Source: Deltaproteobacteria bacterium
GTDB taxonomy: Bacteria > Desulfobacterota > GWC2-55-46 > UBA9637
DNA: 15,118 nucleotides
NCBI GenBank assembly: GCA_016234985.1
Contig: JACRNK010000139.1
Span: 1 to 15,118, forward strand
Direction of reading: 5' to 3'
Numbering within the stretch: the first letter of the stretch is position 1; the number at the start of each line of letters is the position of its first letter. The notes below the pieces were generated by a model. It did not search any database and was not told the DNA's origin. It saw nothing but the letters and a program-made list of their open reading frames with translations. Position numbers and translations under genes: made by a program. Below, piece after piece: positions 6,580-12,767 of the stretch.

Positions 6580-7110
6580 TTATTTTTCTTCCAATAAGGC
6601 ATTGATAAGATTATTGGCGCTATCCGATGCCCAATCCCTCGGTCCGATTGCCCTGCCTGCTATCCACCCTTTTTTATCAATGAAATATGTTACCGGCACG
6701 CCCCATGTCCAGTATCTGTCGGTTATATCCCCTTCCTTTGCCAGATATACTGAAAAGCTTGCGCCGAGCTTTTTTGCAAATGCATCTATCTCCGGCCTGC
6801 CTGCTTTCGGGTCTATGGCAATAGGCAAAAAGACCACATCTTTATCCTTAAATCTCTGATAAACCTTTTCCAAGAGAGGGAACTCCTCTTTGCACGGCTT
6901 GCACCATGTAGCCCATATGTGAATGATAACCACCTTCCCCTTATAATCGCTAAGGCTTATCTTTTTGCCGCCAGGATTTACAAGAGTAAAATCAGGGGCT
7001 TCCTGTTTTAACTCTTGAATGCCGGCAGCGCCAAGCAATTTCTTATCAATGCCATAGGATAGCGGACAGCACAAAAGAGTTAATGCTATAATGGCAACTA
7101 TAATCTTCAT
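6580..7110 (-). CDS. TlpA/ResA-like periplasmic thiol-disulfide oxidoreductase
   Basis: This 176-residue protein has a signal peptide (about 1-20) and a thioredoxin-like fold of the AhpC/TSA-Redoxin type (about 36-174). The active site is ATWCKPC (C70, C73), and the cis-proline lies in GVPVTYFID (P139). The APDFTLVNPGGKKISLSDYKGKVVIIHIWATWC start is characteristic of TlpA/ResA proteins, which reduce disulfides in cytochrome c or copper-centre maturation. It lies 17 nt after the outer-membrane gene and abuts copy A of the cysteine-rich gene, so it probably keeps cysteines of these neighbours reduced. That role is inferred from context. C14 and C15 in the signal peptide do not form a convincing lipobox. 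The ribosome-binding site is weak, which suggests coupling to the upstream gene. Confidence 0.93.
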   Translation of the reverse strand: MKIIVAIIALTLLCCPLSYGIDKKLLGAAGIQELKQEAPDFTLVNPGGKKISLSDYKGKVVIIHIWATWCKPCKEEFPLLEKVYQRFKDKDVVFLPIAIDPKAGRPEIDAFAKKLGASFSVYLAKEGDITDRYWTWGVPVTYFIDKKGWIAGRAIGPRDWASDSANNLINALLEEK

Positions 7111-7127
7111 CTTACAGTCCCAAATTC

Positions 7128-8033
7128 CTAGAATAAATATGTTACCCCGCCTGTGGTCTTGTATTTTTCTCCAAGCTGGGTTCCGTTAAGATTGTGATAT
7201 ACCGCGTGTTGATAAGAAAGTTCAAACACCCAGTGCGGCGCAAACACAACCTGTATGGCTGGAGAGAGGTAGACGGTATGCCCGCCGGAATTAGGGTCGG
7301 TGTTATAAGTTTTGTCGCCGGTATCAGGATCAATAACATCCACTTTTTCTTTTCCCCGCACCTCTCCGTTAACCCCGAGCGCAAGGAATATCTGTGGGCC
7401 CAACGGCGCAAACACGTCAGGATACACCCTGTATTTTGCAGTCAGGTCGTAATTCAGGGTATTGCCGAATTTATGGTTCGTGTCTCCGAATTTTCCTTTG
7501 CCTGGAATCACATCAAGAAGATTTGCAGAAACGGAAAATCTCTGGATAGAGTGATTTAAAGAAACGCCGAGCAAAATGTCCGTAGAGCCTGTGCCAAGTT
7601 GAATGTGGGAATCAAGATATTCCATGCCGTCGCTTGTCTTGCCGTTGGTTGAACCTGTCGCAAATTTTACCCCTGCAATGCCTGCAACAGAGGTGGTTGT
7701 ATCAATAGTATGAGACTTGAGAAAGGTGTAACGGCCTAACACGGCAATATCTCCGAGTCCGGACTGATTCCCTGTCATGGGGTCCAAATCCACGGTTCCA
7801 TCCGGATTGACCATAAGCTCACCATTCATGCTGGTTTTTTTATAAGGAACTGCTCCCAGAAGCATAACACTTTCCATATTTGTATACCGTTCATTTATTC
7901 TTATGCCTGCGCCTTTGACTGTTTCCAGCGGAGATATGCCCTGCGAAAGTATGCAGTAATCGCACGCCTCTGTTGTTGAAATAATTGTTATTGCCAGAAA
8001 ACCTATAATAGCTAAAATCTTTTTCATCTTCAT
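7128..8033 (-). CDS. Outer-membrane beta-barrel protein with N-terminal CDYC
   Basis: The frame is open to 8138, but the start is placed at the ATG at 8031-8033, because GGAGGA lies 8 nt upstream and the longer N-terminus would come from a repeat element. The 301-residue product has a signal peptide (about 1-23) followed at once by C24-D-Y-C27 and ILSQGISPLE. The rest alternates polar and hydrophobic residues in strands, for example YSYQHAVYHNL-like segments. It ends GGVTYLF with a terminal phenylalanine, as expected for an outer-membrane barrel. About twelve to fourteen strands would fit. I do not recognise a named family; some barrels of this style are labelled transporter. With TlpA-like and metal-ligand-rich neighbours, a metal-linked outer-membrane role is plausible but unproven. 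Confidence 0.8.
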   Translation of the reverse strand: MKMKKILAIIGFLAITIISTTEACDYCILSQGISPLETVKGAGIRINERYTNMESVMLLGAVPYKKTSMNGELMVNPDGTVDLDPMTGNQSGLGDIAVLGRYTFLKSHTIDTTTSVAGIAGVKFATGSTNGKTSDGMEYLDSHIQLGTGSTDILLGVSLNHSIQRFSVSANLLDVIPGKGKFGDTNHKFGNTLNYDLTAKYRVYPDVFAPLGPQIFLALGVNGEVRGKEKVDVIDPDTGDKTYNTDPNSGGHTVYLSPAIQVVFAPHWVFELSYQHAVYHNLNGTQLGEKYKTTGGVTYLF

Positions 8034-8053
8034 TTGAAATATCCTCCTCTTTT

Positions 8054-8199
8054 TTCTCGTTACCAAGCTGTGCTTGGCAACGCAATTGTCCTCCCCCTTT
8101 ATCCCCCTCATAGAGGGGGACAGGGGGAGGGGCTTCATAGAAAAAAAGCTGGAGCTTTTTGGGCATCGGCGTTCCCAAGCTGGAGCTTGTGAACGAGAA
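8054..8199. repeat. 146-bp composite palindromic element with imperfect 15-bp terminal repeats
   Basis: Termini TTCTCGTTACCAAGC (8054-8068) and GCTTGTGAACGAGAA (8185-8199) are inverted repeats with two mismatches. Inside are nested hairpins: CCAAGC/GCTTGG (8063-8077), a CCTCCCCCT/AGGGGGAGG outer stem (8090-8130) holding TCCCCCTC/GAGGGGGA (8102-8120), AAAAAGCT/AGCTTTTT (8143-8160) and CAAGCT/AGCTTG (8176-8189). The 12-mer AAGCTGGAGCTT occurs twice. There is no ORF with transposase features and no clear target duplication, so it is a MITE-like or REP-like element. It lies between copy B and the barrel gene. Confidence 0.65.
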
Positions 8200-8270
8200 T
8201 AGTATTTGCCCCTGTGCCATTCAATAGCCCCTATCCCTTTTTTTAGTTTTTAGATGTGGATGTGAGAAAA

Positions 8271-8663
8271 TCAGGAGATGAGCTTGGGTGGTCCTTCTAA
8301 TGGAGCGGGTTCGTTGCTTAAAAAGATAATATTCTGCGGCTGGATTGTTGAAACCATGCGCAGATAAGGCGTTACATGCAAAGCAGCGTTTGCAGATGTA
8401 AATTCAAAACCGACGGATGCTGCCTGGTCTGCCGAGCAGTCACACTTTATGGATGATTGCGGCATGTCATGGTGAGACTCTTGGGAATGATTATGTTTGA
8501 CCGGACACATATCTGCTTTTGGCATCTCATGGTTTGTTGTCTTATGAGATGCGTGGGCATGAGTCATATCACCGTGTCCTGCCAAGCACAATGACTGGCA
8601 AACCATATCCATATTCATGGCAAGCACTCCGAAAAGCAGAACTATTGCAAAATGTCTTCTCAT
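8271..8663 (-). CDS. Exported His/Met/Cys-rich protein, copy B (putative metal binder)
   Basis: This 130-residue paralogue of the 6184-6579 product shares the N-terminal LLF-VLAMNMDM-CQSLCLAGHGDM block, the SSIKCDCSADQAASVGFEFTS block and the LEGPPKLIS tail. The middle (about 34-68) is rebuilt with a different arrangement of histidines and methionines, for example HAHASH, KHNHSQESHHDMP. Cysteines are at 22, 26, 53, 74 and 76. It is the first gene after a strong promoter and so probably leads the unit running through the barrel, TlpA-like and copy A genes, although the 146-bp element intervenes. The ribosome-binding site is poor. Function is inferred as metal binding from ligand content; no family name is recognised. 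Confidence 0.85.
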   Translation of the reverse strand: MRRHFAIVLLFGVLAMNMDMVCQSLCLAGHGDMTHAHASHKTTNHEMPKADMCPVKHNHSQESHHDMPQSSIKCDCSADQAASVGFEFTSANAALHVTPYLRMVSTIQPQNIIFLSNEPAPLEGPPKLIS

Positions 8664-8705
8664 ATTTTATTAAAAGAATGAGTTGTTTATACTGATTTTT
8701 ATATA

Positions 8706-8733
8706 TTTATACAAATTTTCCGATGTATGTCAA
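8706..8733 (-). promoter_or_regulatory. Sigma70-type promoter for copy B / TlpA-like unit
   Basis: On the minus strand TTGACA (8728-8733) and TATAAA (8706-8711) are separated by 16 nt. This would place the transcript start about 36 nt before the ATG at 8663. Both boxes are at or near consensus, and a run of A/T follows. Confidence 0.6.
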
Positions 8734-8781
8734 GCGCAATAGCCATAATTGTGGTAGCAAAGTAAATATGTCAGGGTATGG

Positions 8782-8813
8782 AAAAAGCGCCCCCGATTAA
8801 AACATTCGGGGGC
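8782..8813 (-). terminator. Intrinsic terminator on the dinB side
   Basis: On the minus strand GCCCCCGA and TCGGGGGC form a perfect 8-bp GC-rich stem with a 9-nt loop. GC and five T residues (8782-8786) follow directly. It lies about 230 nt beyond the dinB stop and upstream of the copy B promoter, so it would insulate that promoter from dinB read-through. Confidence 0.7.
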
Positions 8814-9044
8814 AGACCCTTGACAATGAAATATTGCCAGCTTGGAGTGATGCCTAAAAATCAATGTCTATTTTTGGGTGATATATCTTGAAGAAGGTAA
8901 GATAAATAGGATCCCATCATCGGCGCGAGGAGCGGCGAAGTTGCGACTTGTGACCGCCGGATTTGCCGGTTAGGCGTTTGCTTTCTATGAATACTGTATC
9001 GGGGCATATGTCTTGGCCATTGACTGCCAATTTCCAGTCAGTCA

Positions 9045-10079
9045 TTAAATCTTCCTAACCCCCGACACCTTAACCCCCACAAGCCGCACCTCTTTTGAAA
9101 AATCTATCTTGTTAAATATCTCCAATGCCGCAGCCCATATCTCATTGAAAGAATCGGTCGGTTCTTCCGCCGACTTTGCCCTTGTTATGGTATGAAAGTC
9201 TTTGTAGCGAATTTTTAAGGTTACTGTTTTGGCCTTATATTTATCATGTTTCATCCCACCAACCACATCCTTTGCCAGTTCGAACAAGGTCTCTTTTATG
9301 AGATACAAATCCCTTGTGTCTTGCTGAAATGTAACCTCTCTGGAAAATGAACTCGGTTCGTAAAACGGCACAACATGGCTATCATCCATGCCGTGAGAGT
9401 ATTCATAAAGCATCCTTCCAAAGGATTTTCCAAAGTTGCTTTCCAGATGTTGAACAGGGAGCTTTGCCAAATCGCCGATTGTCTTTATGTCCATTTCATG
9501 AAGCCTGCTTTCTGTCTTTTCTCCAACACCCCATAATTTTCTTACGGAAAGCGGAGAAAGCATCTTCTCTATGTCTTTTTCCCTTATCACGGTAAAACCG
9601 TTTGGTTTATTCATGTCGCTTGCCATCTTTGCCAGAAGTTTATTTGGCGCTATGCCCACCGATGCTGTAAGGCCAAGCTCGTCTTTTATTCTCTTTTTTA
9701 TCTCTCTTGCTATATCAAGCGCGCTTTTATCGCATTCTGTAACATCCATAAATGCCTCATCAAGGCCGAACGATTCCACAAGCGGCGTATATTCTCTGAT
9801 GATTGACATAAACTTTTCAGATTCATTTTCGTATGCCTCAAAGTTCACAGGCAGAAAGACCGCCTGAGGACATCTCTTATACGCCGTTCTCAATGGCATG
9901 CCAGACCGTATCCCGAACTTCCGCGCCTCATACGATGCGGCAGACACAACGCCGCGCTTTGCCGGGTCTCCGTCTCCGCCCACGATAACAGGCTTGCCTT
10001 TCAACTCAGGCCGCTTTTTTAACTCTACAGATGCAAAGAATGCATCCATGTCTATATGGATTATGGAACGGTTTGGCAT
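9045..10079 (-). CDS. dinB: DNA polymerase IV (Y-family translesion polymerase)
   Basis: This 344-residue polymerase performs error-prone translesion synthesis. The catalytic carboxylates are D10 in HIDMDAFFASVE and D107-E108 in ESFGLDEAFMDVT. F15 matches the steric-gate position. SYEARKFGIRSGMP (49-62) and the ASVGIAPNKLLAKMASDMNKPNG block (139-161) are classic. The thumb helix-hairpin-helix is at about 175-210 (LWGVGEKTESRLHEMDIKTIGDLAKLP), and the little-finger domain at about 240-340. It ends at VRLVGVKVSGVRKI, where E. coli DinB continues to a C-terminal clamp-binding QLVLGL. No such motif is visible at the end here. There is no good ribosome-binding site, and a promoter lies almost on top of the start codon. 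Confidence 0.97.
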   Translation of the reverse strand: MPNRSIIHIDMDAFFASVELKKRPELKGKPVIVGGDGDPAKRGVVSAASYEARKFGIRSGMPLRTAYKRCPQAVFLPVNFEAYENESEKFMSIIREYTPLVESFGLDEAFMDVTECDKSALDIAREIKKRIKDELGLTASVGIAPNKLLAKMASDMNKPNGFTVIREKDIEKMLSPLSVRKLWGVGEKTESRLHEMDIKTIGDLAKLPVQHLESNFGKSFGRMLYEYSHGMDDSHVVPFYEPSSFSREVTFQQDTRDLYLIKETLFELAKDVVGGMKHDKYKAKTVTLKIRYKDFHTITRAKSAEEPTDSFNEIWAAALEIFNKIDFSKEVRLVGVKVSGVRKI

Positions 10080-10085
10080 TCAAGC

Positions 10086-10114
10086 ATTTAATCAGGTGAG
10101 GAGAGATGAGTCAA
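10086..10114 (-). promoter_or_regulatory. Candidate dinB promoter giving a leaderless transcript
   Basis: On the minus strand TTGACT (10109-10114) and TTAAAT (10086-10091) are spaced by 17 nt. Only 6 nt separate the -10 box from the dinB ATG at 10079, so transcription would begin at or next to the start codon. This agrees with the absence of a Shine-Dalgarno sequence. No LexA-type CTG-N10-CAG box was seen at it. Confidence 0.4.
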
Positions 10115-10184
10115 GAAGACAAAAATACAAAAAGTAACTTACTCATTTTTGAGTCATGGAAATATTCTATTCATTGCAACCTGC

Positions 10185-10559
10185 TTATCCCCTTTTGGCA
10201 GCGCATATTAACAAATGCAAGAACCTTTTTCTAAATTCCATATCATCAATAGCCCTGAAACTCTTTATAAGTTCCTTCTCGTCAGGAGAAATCCCTCTTA
10301 TTTTACCGTAAGCTGCCGCTTCTTTATGCGCTTCCTCATATATAGGCTTTTCATAAAAATAGCTTACATCAATATTCAGGGCAGAGGCAATATCACGAAG
10401 TTTATCAGCGCTTACCCTGTTTACAGCGTTTTCATACTTCTGTATTTGCTGATATGAAACACCTATCATCTCTCCGAGTTTTTCCTGTGATATTTTAAGC
10501 TCCCTCCGCCTTTTCTTAATCAATAAGCCGATGGAAGAAGTTTTAGTCGTTTTCTTCAT
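10185..10559 (-). CDS. XRE-family helix-turn-helix transcriptional regulator
   Basis: This 124-residue DNA-binding protein starts at the ATG at 10557-10559, preceded by AGGGGTG. Residues about 9-65 form a Cro/C1-type helix-turn-helix (IGLLIKKRRRELKISQEKLGEMIGVSYQQIQKYENAVNRVSADKL). The QQIQKYE recognition-helix sequence resembles a group of proteobacterial XRE regulators. The C-terminal part (about 90-124, SPDEKELIKSFRAIDDMEFRKRFLHLL) is a short helical segment likely to mediate dimerisation. It is divergent from the exported-protein gene at 10789, and a dyad symmetry overlaps that gene's -10 box, so autoregulation and control of the divergent gene are plausible. It lies 105 nt upstream of dinB on the same strand. 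Confidence 0.9.
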   Translation of the reverse strand: MKKTTKTSSIGLLIKKRRRELKISQEKLGEMIGVSYQQIQKYENAVNRVSADKLRDIASALNIDVSYFYEKPIYEEAHKEAAAYGKIRGISPDEKELIKSFRAIDDMEFRKRFLHLLICAAKRG

Positions 10560-10653
10560 CAATCACCCCTGCTGCAACAATACTACAGCCACAGGGTGCA
10601 AAGTCTACATATCTAAGGTTGCCCTGCAATTAAAGCAATTTATATGATTTTAC

Positions 10654-10682
10654 TTGACATTTGCTACCTAAGATTGTATTTA
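10654..10682 (+). promoter_or_regulatory. Sigma70-type promoter for the plus-strand gene at 10789
   Basis: TTGACA (10654-10659) and TATTTA (10677-10682) are separated by 17 nt. The leader to the ATG at 10789 would be about 100 nt and contains GGCC-ATTG-GGCC and other short pairings, but no riboswitch class that I can name. Confidence 0.55.
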
Positions 10683-10686
10683 GGTA
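10665..10686. promoter_or_regulatory. Dyad symmetry over the -10 box, candidate XRE operator
   Basis: TACCTAA (10665-10671) and TTAGGTA (10680-10686) form a 7-bp inverted repeat with 8-nt spacing that covers the -10 region of the preceding promoter. A related half-site, TCTAAGGTTG, occurs at about 10612-10621. The position suits a repressor encoded by the divergent XRE gene; binding is inferred. Confidence 0.35.
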
Positions 10687-10788
10687 AGGGGTTAAAATAG
10701 GGAAGCCTGCTGAAGGCCACCGCAATTATAAACAGCATAACAGGGCATTGTGTATAACCGGCCATTGGGCCAAAAAGGAGGAAAGAAA

Positions 10789-11721
10789 ATGGAACAAGAT
10801 ATTAGTTGGTCGGCAGCCGCCGCTGAGAAAGGACGGCGTAAAAGAAAAATCAGACGCAAGCTGTCTATTATCTGTCTATTCTTATGTTTGTCACTTGTCT
10901 TGTCCGCTTTATCATCTGCGGAAACCGCAAAGAAAAGCGCTGGGGCACAGGAAGAGATAATAACAAATGCGTCCGTTATAAAGATGGTGAAGGCAAAATT
11001 GGGAGAATCGCTGATAATAAACAAGATTAGCAGTTCAAAAACCAATTTTGACCTTTCCACAGATGGCCTTATAAACCTAAAAACAGCAGGTGTGAGCGAT
11101 AAGATTGTTGAGGTAATGATGGGTGGGGGAGCAACGGTATCCCCGGTAACGCAGCAGACACAGACAGCAATACAACAATCTCCATCCGGCAACCCACAGG
11201 GAAGACAAACCCAGACATTATCGGGTTCATCGCAATTGCCCCAAGCAGGCGATTTCTTCATTATGCAGAACGGAAAACTTGTAGAGATTGAGGAACATAG
11301 CGGCCGCAAAGAATTAAGCAAGGGAAAGATGATACTGACAATGGGTTTTGGAGGCGAATCATTGTATATGGTTGATGGTTCAAAAGCAAACATTAGAATA
11401 CCATCTCAAGAGAATCTTACTTTTATATCAAAAATAAGAATAGACCCTCGCGCAACACAAGCCGCAGGCGGAAGTTTGTTTAAATTGAAAATAGAAGATG
11501 AAAAAACACGATACATTGCAGGCGGCGGCAGTGCGTTTTCTGGCTTTGCAGGCGATATAAAAGAAGAATATAAAGTTAAGTATGATGTAAAAAAGAATCC
11601 TGACGGCACATATACTATTTCAACCGATGCGCCCTTAGCGCCTGGCGAGTATGCCTTTGTAGTTTTTTCTTCAGGCGCCGCTGATTTTGGCGTAAGGTTT
11701 TTTGATTTCGGAGTTAATTGA
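10789..11721 (+). CDS. Exported or membrane-anchored protein of unknown function
   Basis: An upstream in-frame GTG at 10750 exists, but the ATG at 10789 has a strong GGAGG site 7 nt before it and is preferred (310 aa). A cationic N-terminus (GRRKRKIRRK) is followed by a hydrophobic segment at about 25-43, acting as signal or anchor. Residues 55-112 match a domain common in exported proteins of several environmental phyla: ITNASVIKMVKAKLGESLIINKISSSKTNFDLSTDGLINLKTAGVSDKIVEVMM. A Gln/Thr/Ser-rich linker runs at about 113-152. The C-terminal region (153-310) is beta-rich, with APLAPGEYAFVVF and the final FFDFGVN. No catalytic motif is evident. It may be controlled by the divergent XRE regulator. 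It is followed on the same strand by another exported protein. Confidence 0.85.
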   Translation: MEQDISWSAAAAEKGRRKRKIRRKLSIICLFLCLSLVLSALSSAETAKKSAGAQEEIITNASVIKMVKAKLGESLIINKISSSKTNFDLSTDGLINLKTAGVSDKIVEVMMGGGATVSPVTQQTQTAIQQSPSGNPQGRQTQTLSGSSQLPQAGDFFIMQNGKLVEIEEHSGRKELSKGKMILTMGFGGESLYMVDGSKANIRIPSQENLTFISKIRIDPRATQAAGGSLFKLKIEDEKTRYIAGGGSAFSGFAGDIKEEYKVKYDVKKNPDGTYTISTDAPLAPGEYAFVVFSSGAADFGVRFFDFGVN

Positions 11722-11883
11722 AAAAACATTTAAGTAAAGTAGCAAAAGGGAAATAACCCGAAAGGAGGCGAAGCTGTTTCATAATTATTGATTTTCTAAG
11801 TTTTAAAGGCAAAGAAAAATAAGGTCAAAAAACTAAAAAAAGGGAGGATAAGAAGTATGAAAAATTTATCATGGAGGACAAAA

Positions 11884-12255
11884 ATGTTTTCAAAAAAAGT
11901 TTTAATAATAGGTTTAATGGCAGTTGCTTTAATGTCATATTCAATAGCTGCTTTGGCCGAGGACAAAATATTCACTTCATCATTGCAAACCCCTCCACCT
12001 GGCCAGGTTTTAGAAAAAAGTTTTGGAAACTTTATGGTTGTTCAAGAACATGCTGCTTTTACTTTTATAAACAGGAATGATATTCTTGAAACAATTGATA
12101 AAGCAACGAAGGAATTTCAGGAACTTGTTAAAAAGCTTGGTGGAAACGCTATTCTTGCCCAAAAAATTGATACGCAAGTATCGGGTTCAAAGGGTAATAT
12201 TCTATTTATACTCATGCAAGGAGAGGTAGTGCTTTTAAAGTCCGTCAGTAAATAA
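11884..12255 (+). CDS. Exported YbjQ/DUF74-like small protein
   Basis: The frame opens at 11857 (GGAGG 10 nt before), but the second ATG at 11884 has GGAGG 6 nt upstream and starts directly with a clean signal peptide (MFSKK...ALA-ED, residues 1-25). I therefore prefer 123 aa. After the signal peptide, VLEKSFGNFMVVQEHAAF, then a helix with KATKEFQELVKKLGGNAILAQKID, then GNILFILMQGEVVLL follow the order of the YbjQ/DUF74 fold, which is sometimes called a heavy-metal-binding domain. This is a pattern resemblance rather than a strong match. The role is unknown. It lies 162 nt downstream of the previous gene, in the same orientation. Confidence 0.75.
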   Translation: MFSKKVLIIGLMAVALMSYSIAALAEDKIFTSSLQTPPPGQVLEKSFGNFMVVQEHAAFTFINRNDILETIDKATKEFQELVKKLGGNAILAQKIDTQVSGSKGNILFILMQGEVVLLKSVSK

Positions 12256-12436
12256 AGAACGGGGACAATTGAACTATTTATGGAAAATTCGGTTTCTGCG
12301 ACAGGAGAGAAGAATAATGAGAATAATAATGGGGACAGATTTATTTATAACCCGCTCCCTGTATTGCTTTACCGCCCTTTACGCCCCACTCGCCTCTTTC
12401 ATAACTCCCCTCAGTCCCCTCTTGTCTTAAGAGGGG
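12256..12436. repeat. Intergenic repeats ending in a palindrome at the SPASM remnant
   Basis: Two related sequences begin GGGGACA (12261 and 12331) and are followed by similar A/T-rich text ending in ATTTAT. A perfect 8-bp hairpin, CCCCTCTT/AAGAGGGG with a 5-nt loop, occupies 12416-12436. Such GGGGACA and CCCCTC/GAGGGG palindromes are typical of dispersed bacterial repeats. The hairpin ends at the exact base where homology to a SPASM domain starts. No convincing gene is seen in this stretch. Confidence 0.5.
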
Positions 12437-12649
12437 ATGCCCATCCATGCCGGAAATCTTATGGAAAGACCGCTCATTGAATTATATAACTGCGACTTAT
12501 TTCAATCCCTTCGCAACAAAGACCATATCAGTGAGGCTTGCCGGGCTTGCTTTTACGGAAAGGCTTGCAGGGGCGGGTTGAGGTGCCTTTCTTACGCAAT
12601 GACCAGAGATCCGTTTAAAACCGACCCAGGGTGCTGGATTGTTTCATAA
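12437..12649 (+). pseudogene. Remnant of radical SAM/SPASM-domain protein (C-terminal end only)
   Basis: The 70-residue open frame MPIHAGNLMERPLIELYNCDL... continues with LRNKDHISEACRACFYGKACRGGLRCLSYAMTRDPFKTDPGCW. This reads as the C-terminal cysteine cluster of SPASM domains, the auxiliary iron-sulfur region of radical SAM enzymes such as peptide or cofactor maturases. The core radical SAM domain with CxxxCxxC is absent: the frame is preceded by TAA and a palindromic repeat. There is no usable ribosome-binding site at the ATG. It is therefore most likely the tail of a gene deleted at a repeat boundary. A free-standing cysteine-rich small protein is a less likely alternative. Confidence 0.6.
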
Positions 12650-12767
12650 TCAGACTATTCTTCTGCTGCCGGGAATTGATTGTTATTGGGTTTTAAATCT
12701 TGACTTTTAGCCGGCAGTCCAATGGCAAAAATAAACGGCCTATTTTCTTCAAACGCAGGATTAAGAA

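Larger units (their letters stand above)
8664..9044. other. 381-bp intergenic region: promoter, terminator, GC-rich patch
   Basis: No gene is seen here. From left to right it holds a minus-strand promoter (8706-8733), an intrinsic terminator on the minus strand (8782-8813), AT-rich filler, and a GC-rich patch (8920-8976). The patch has short inverted repeats: AAGT/ACTT around 8938-8949, CCGG/CCGG at 8957-8969 and CGCC/GGCG at 8955-8976. The patch differs in base composition from its surroundings and may be a repeat remnant. Confidence 0.6.

Noticed and set aside
7128..8138. Longer start for the barrel protein at 8138
   Set aside because: The extra 35 residues come from the palindromic repeat element, and a strong ribosome-binding site plus signal peptide mark the start at 8033.
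8852..8975. Possible integron attC site (GTTAGGC at 8969-8975 with GCCTAAA at 8852-8858)
   Set aside because: The spacing would fit, but the upstream box has a mismatch at the last base and the inner segments show no mutual complementarity, so the extended hairpin needed for attC cannot form.
10692..11393. Long minus-strand frame of 233 codons opposite the exported-protein gene
   Set aside because: It is the antisense shadow of a plus-strand gene with a strong ribosome-binding site, signal segment and recognisable domain; the antisense product is of biased, implausible composition.
12280..12480. Open frame MENSVSATGEKNN... as a gene
   Set aside because: Low-complexity sequence spanning repeats and the palindrome, no ribosome-binding site, and it overlaps the SPASM remnant in another frame.
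12666..12717. CTGCCGG/CCGGCAG inverted repeat as a terminator
   Set aside because: The arms are 7 bp and 38 nt apart with no T-run after them, so an intrinsic terminator is not supported.
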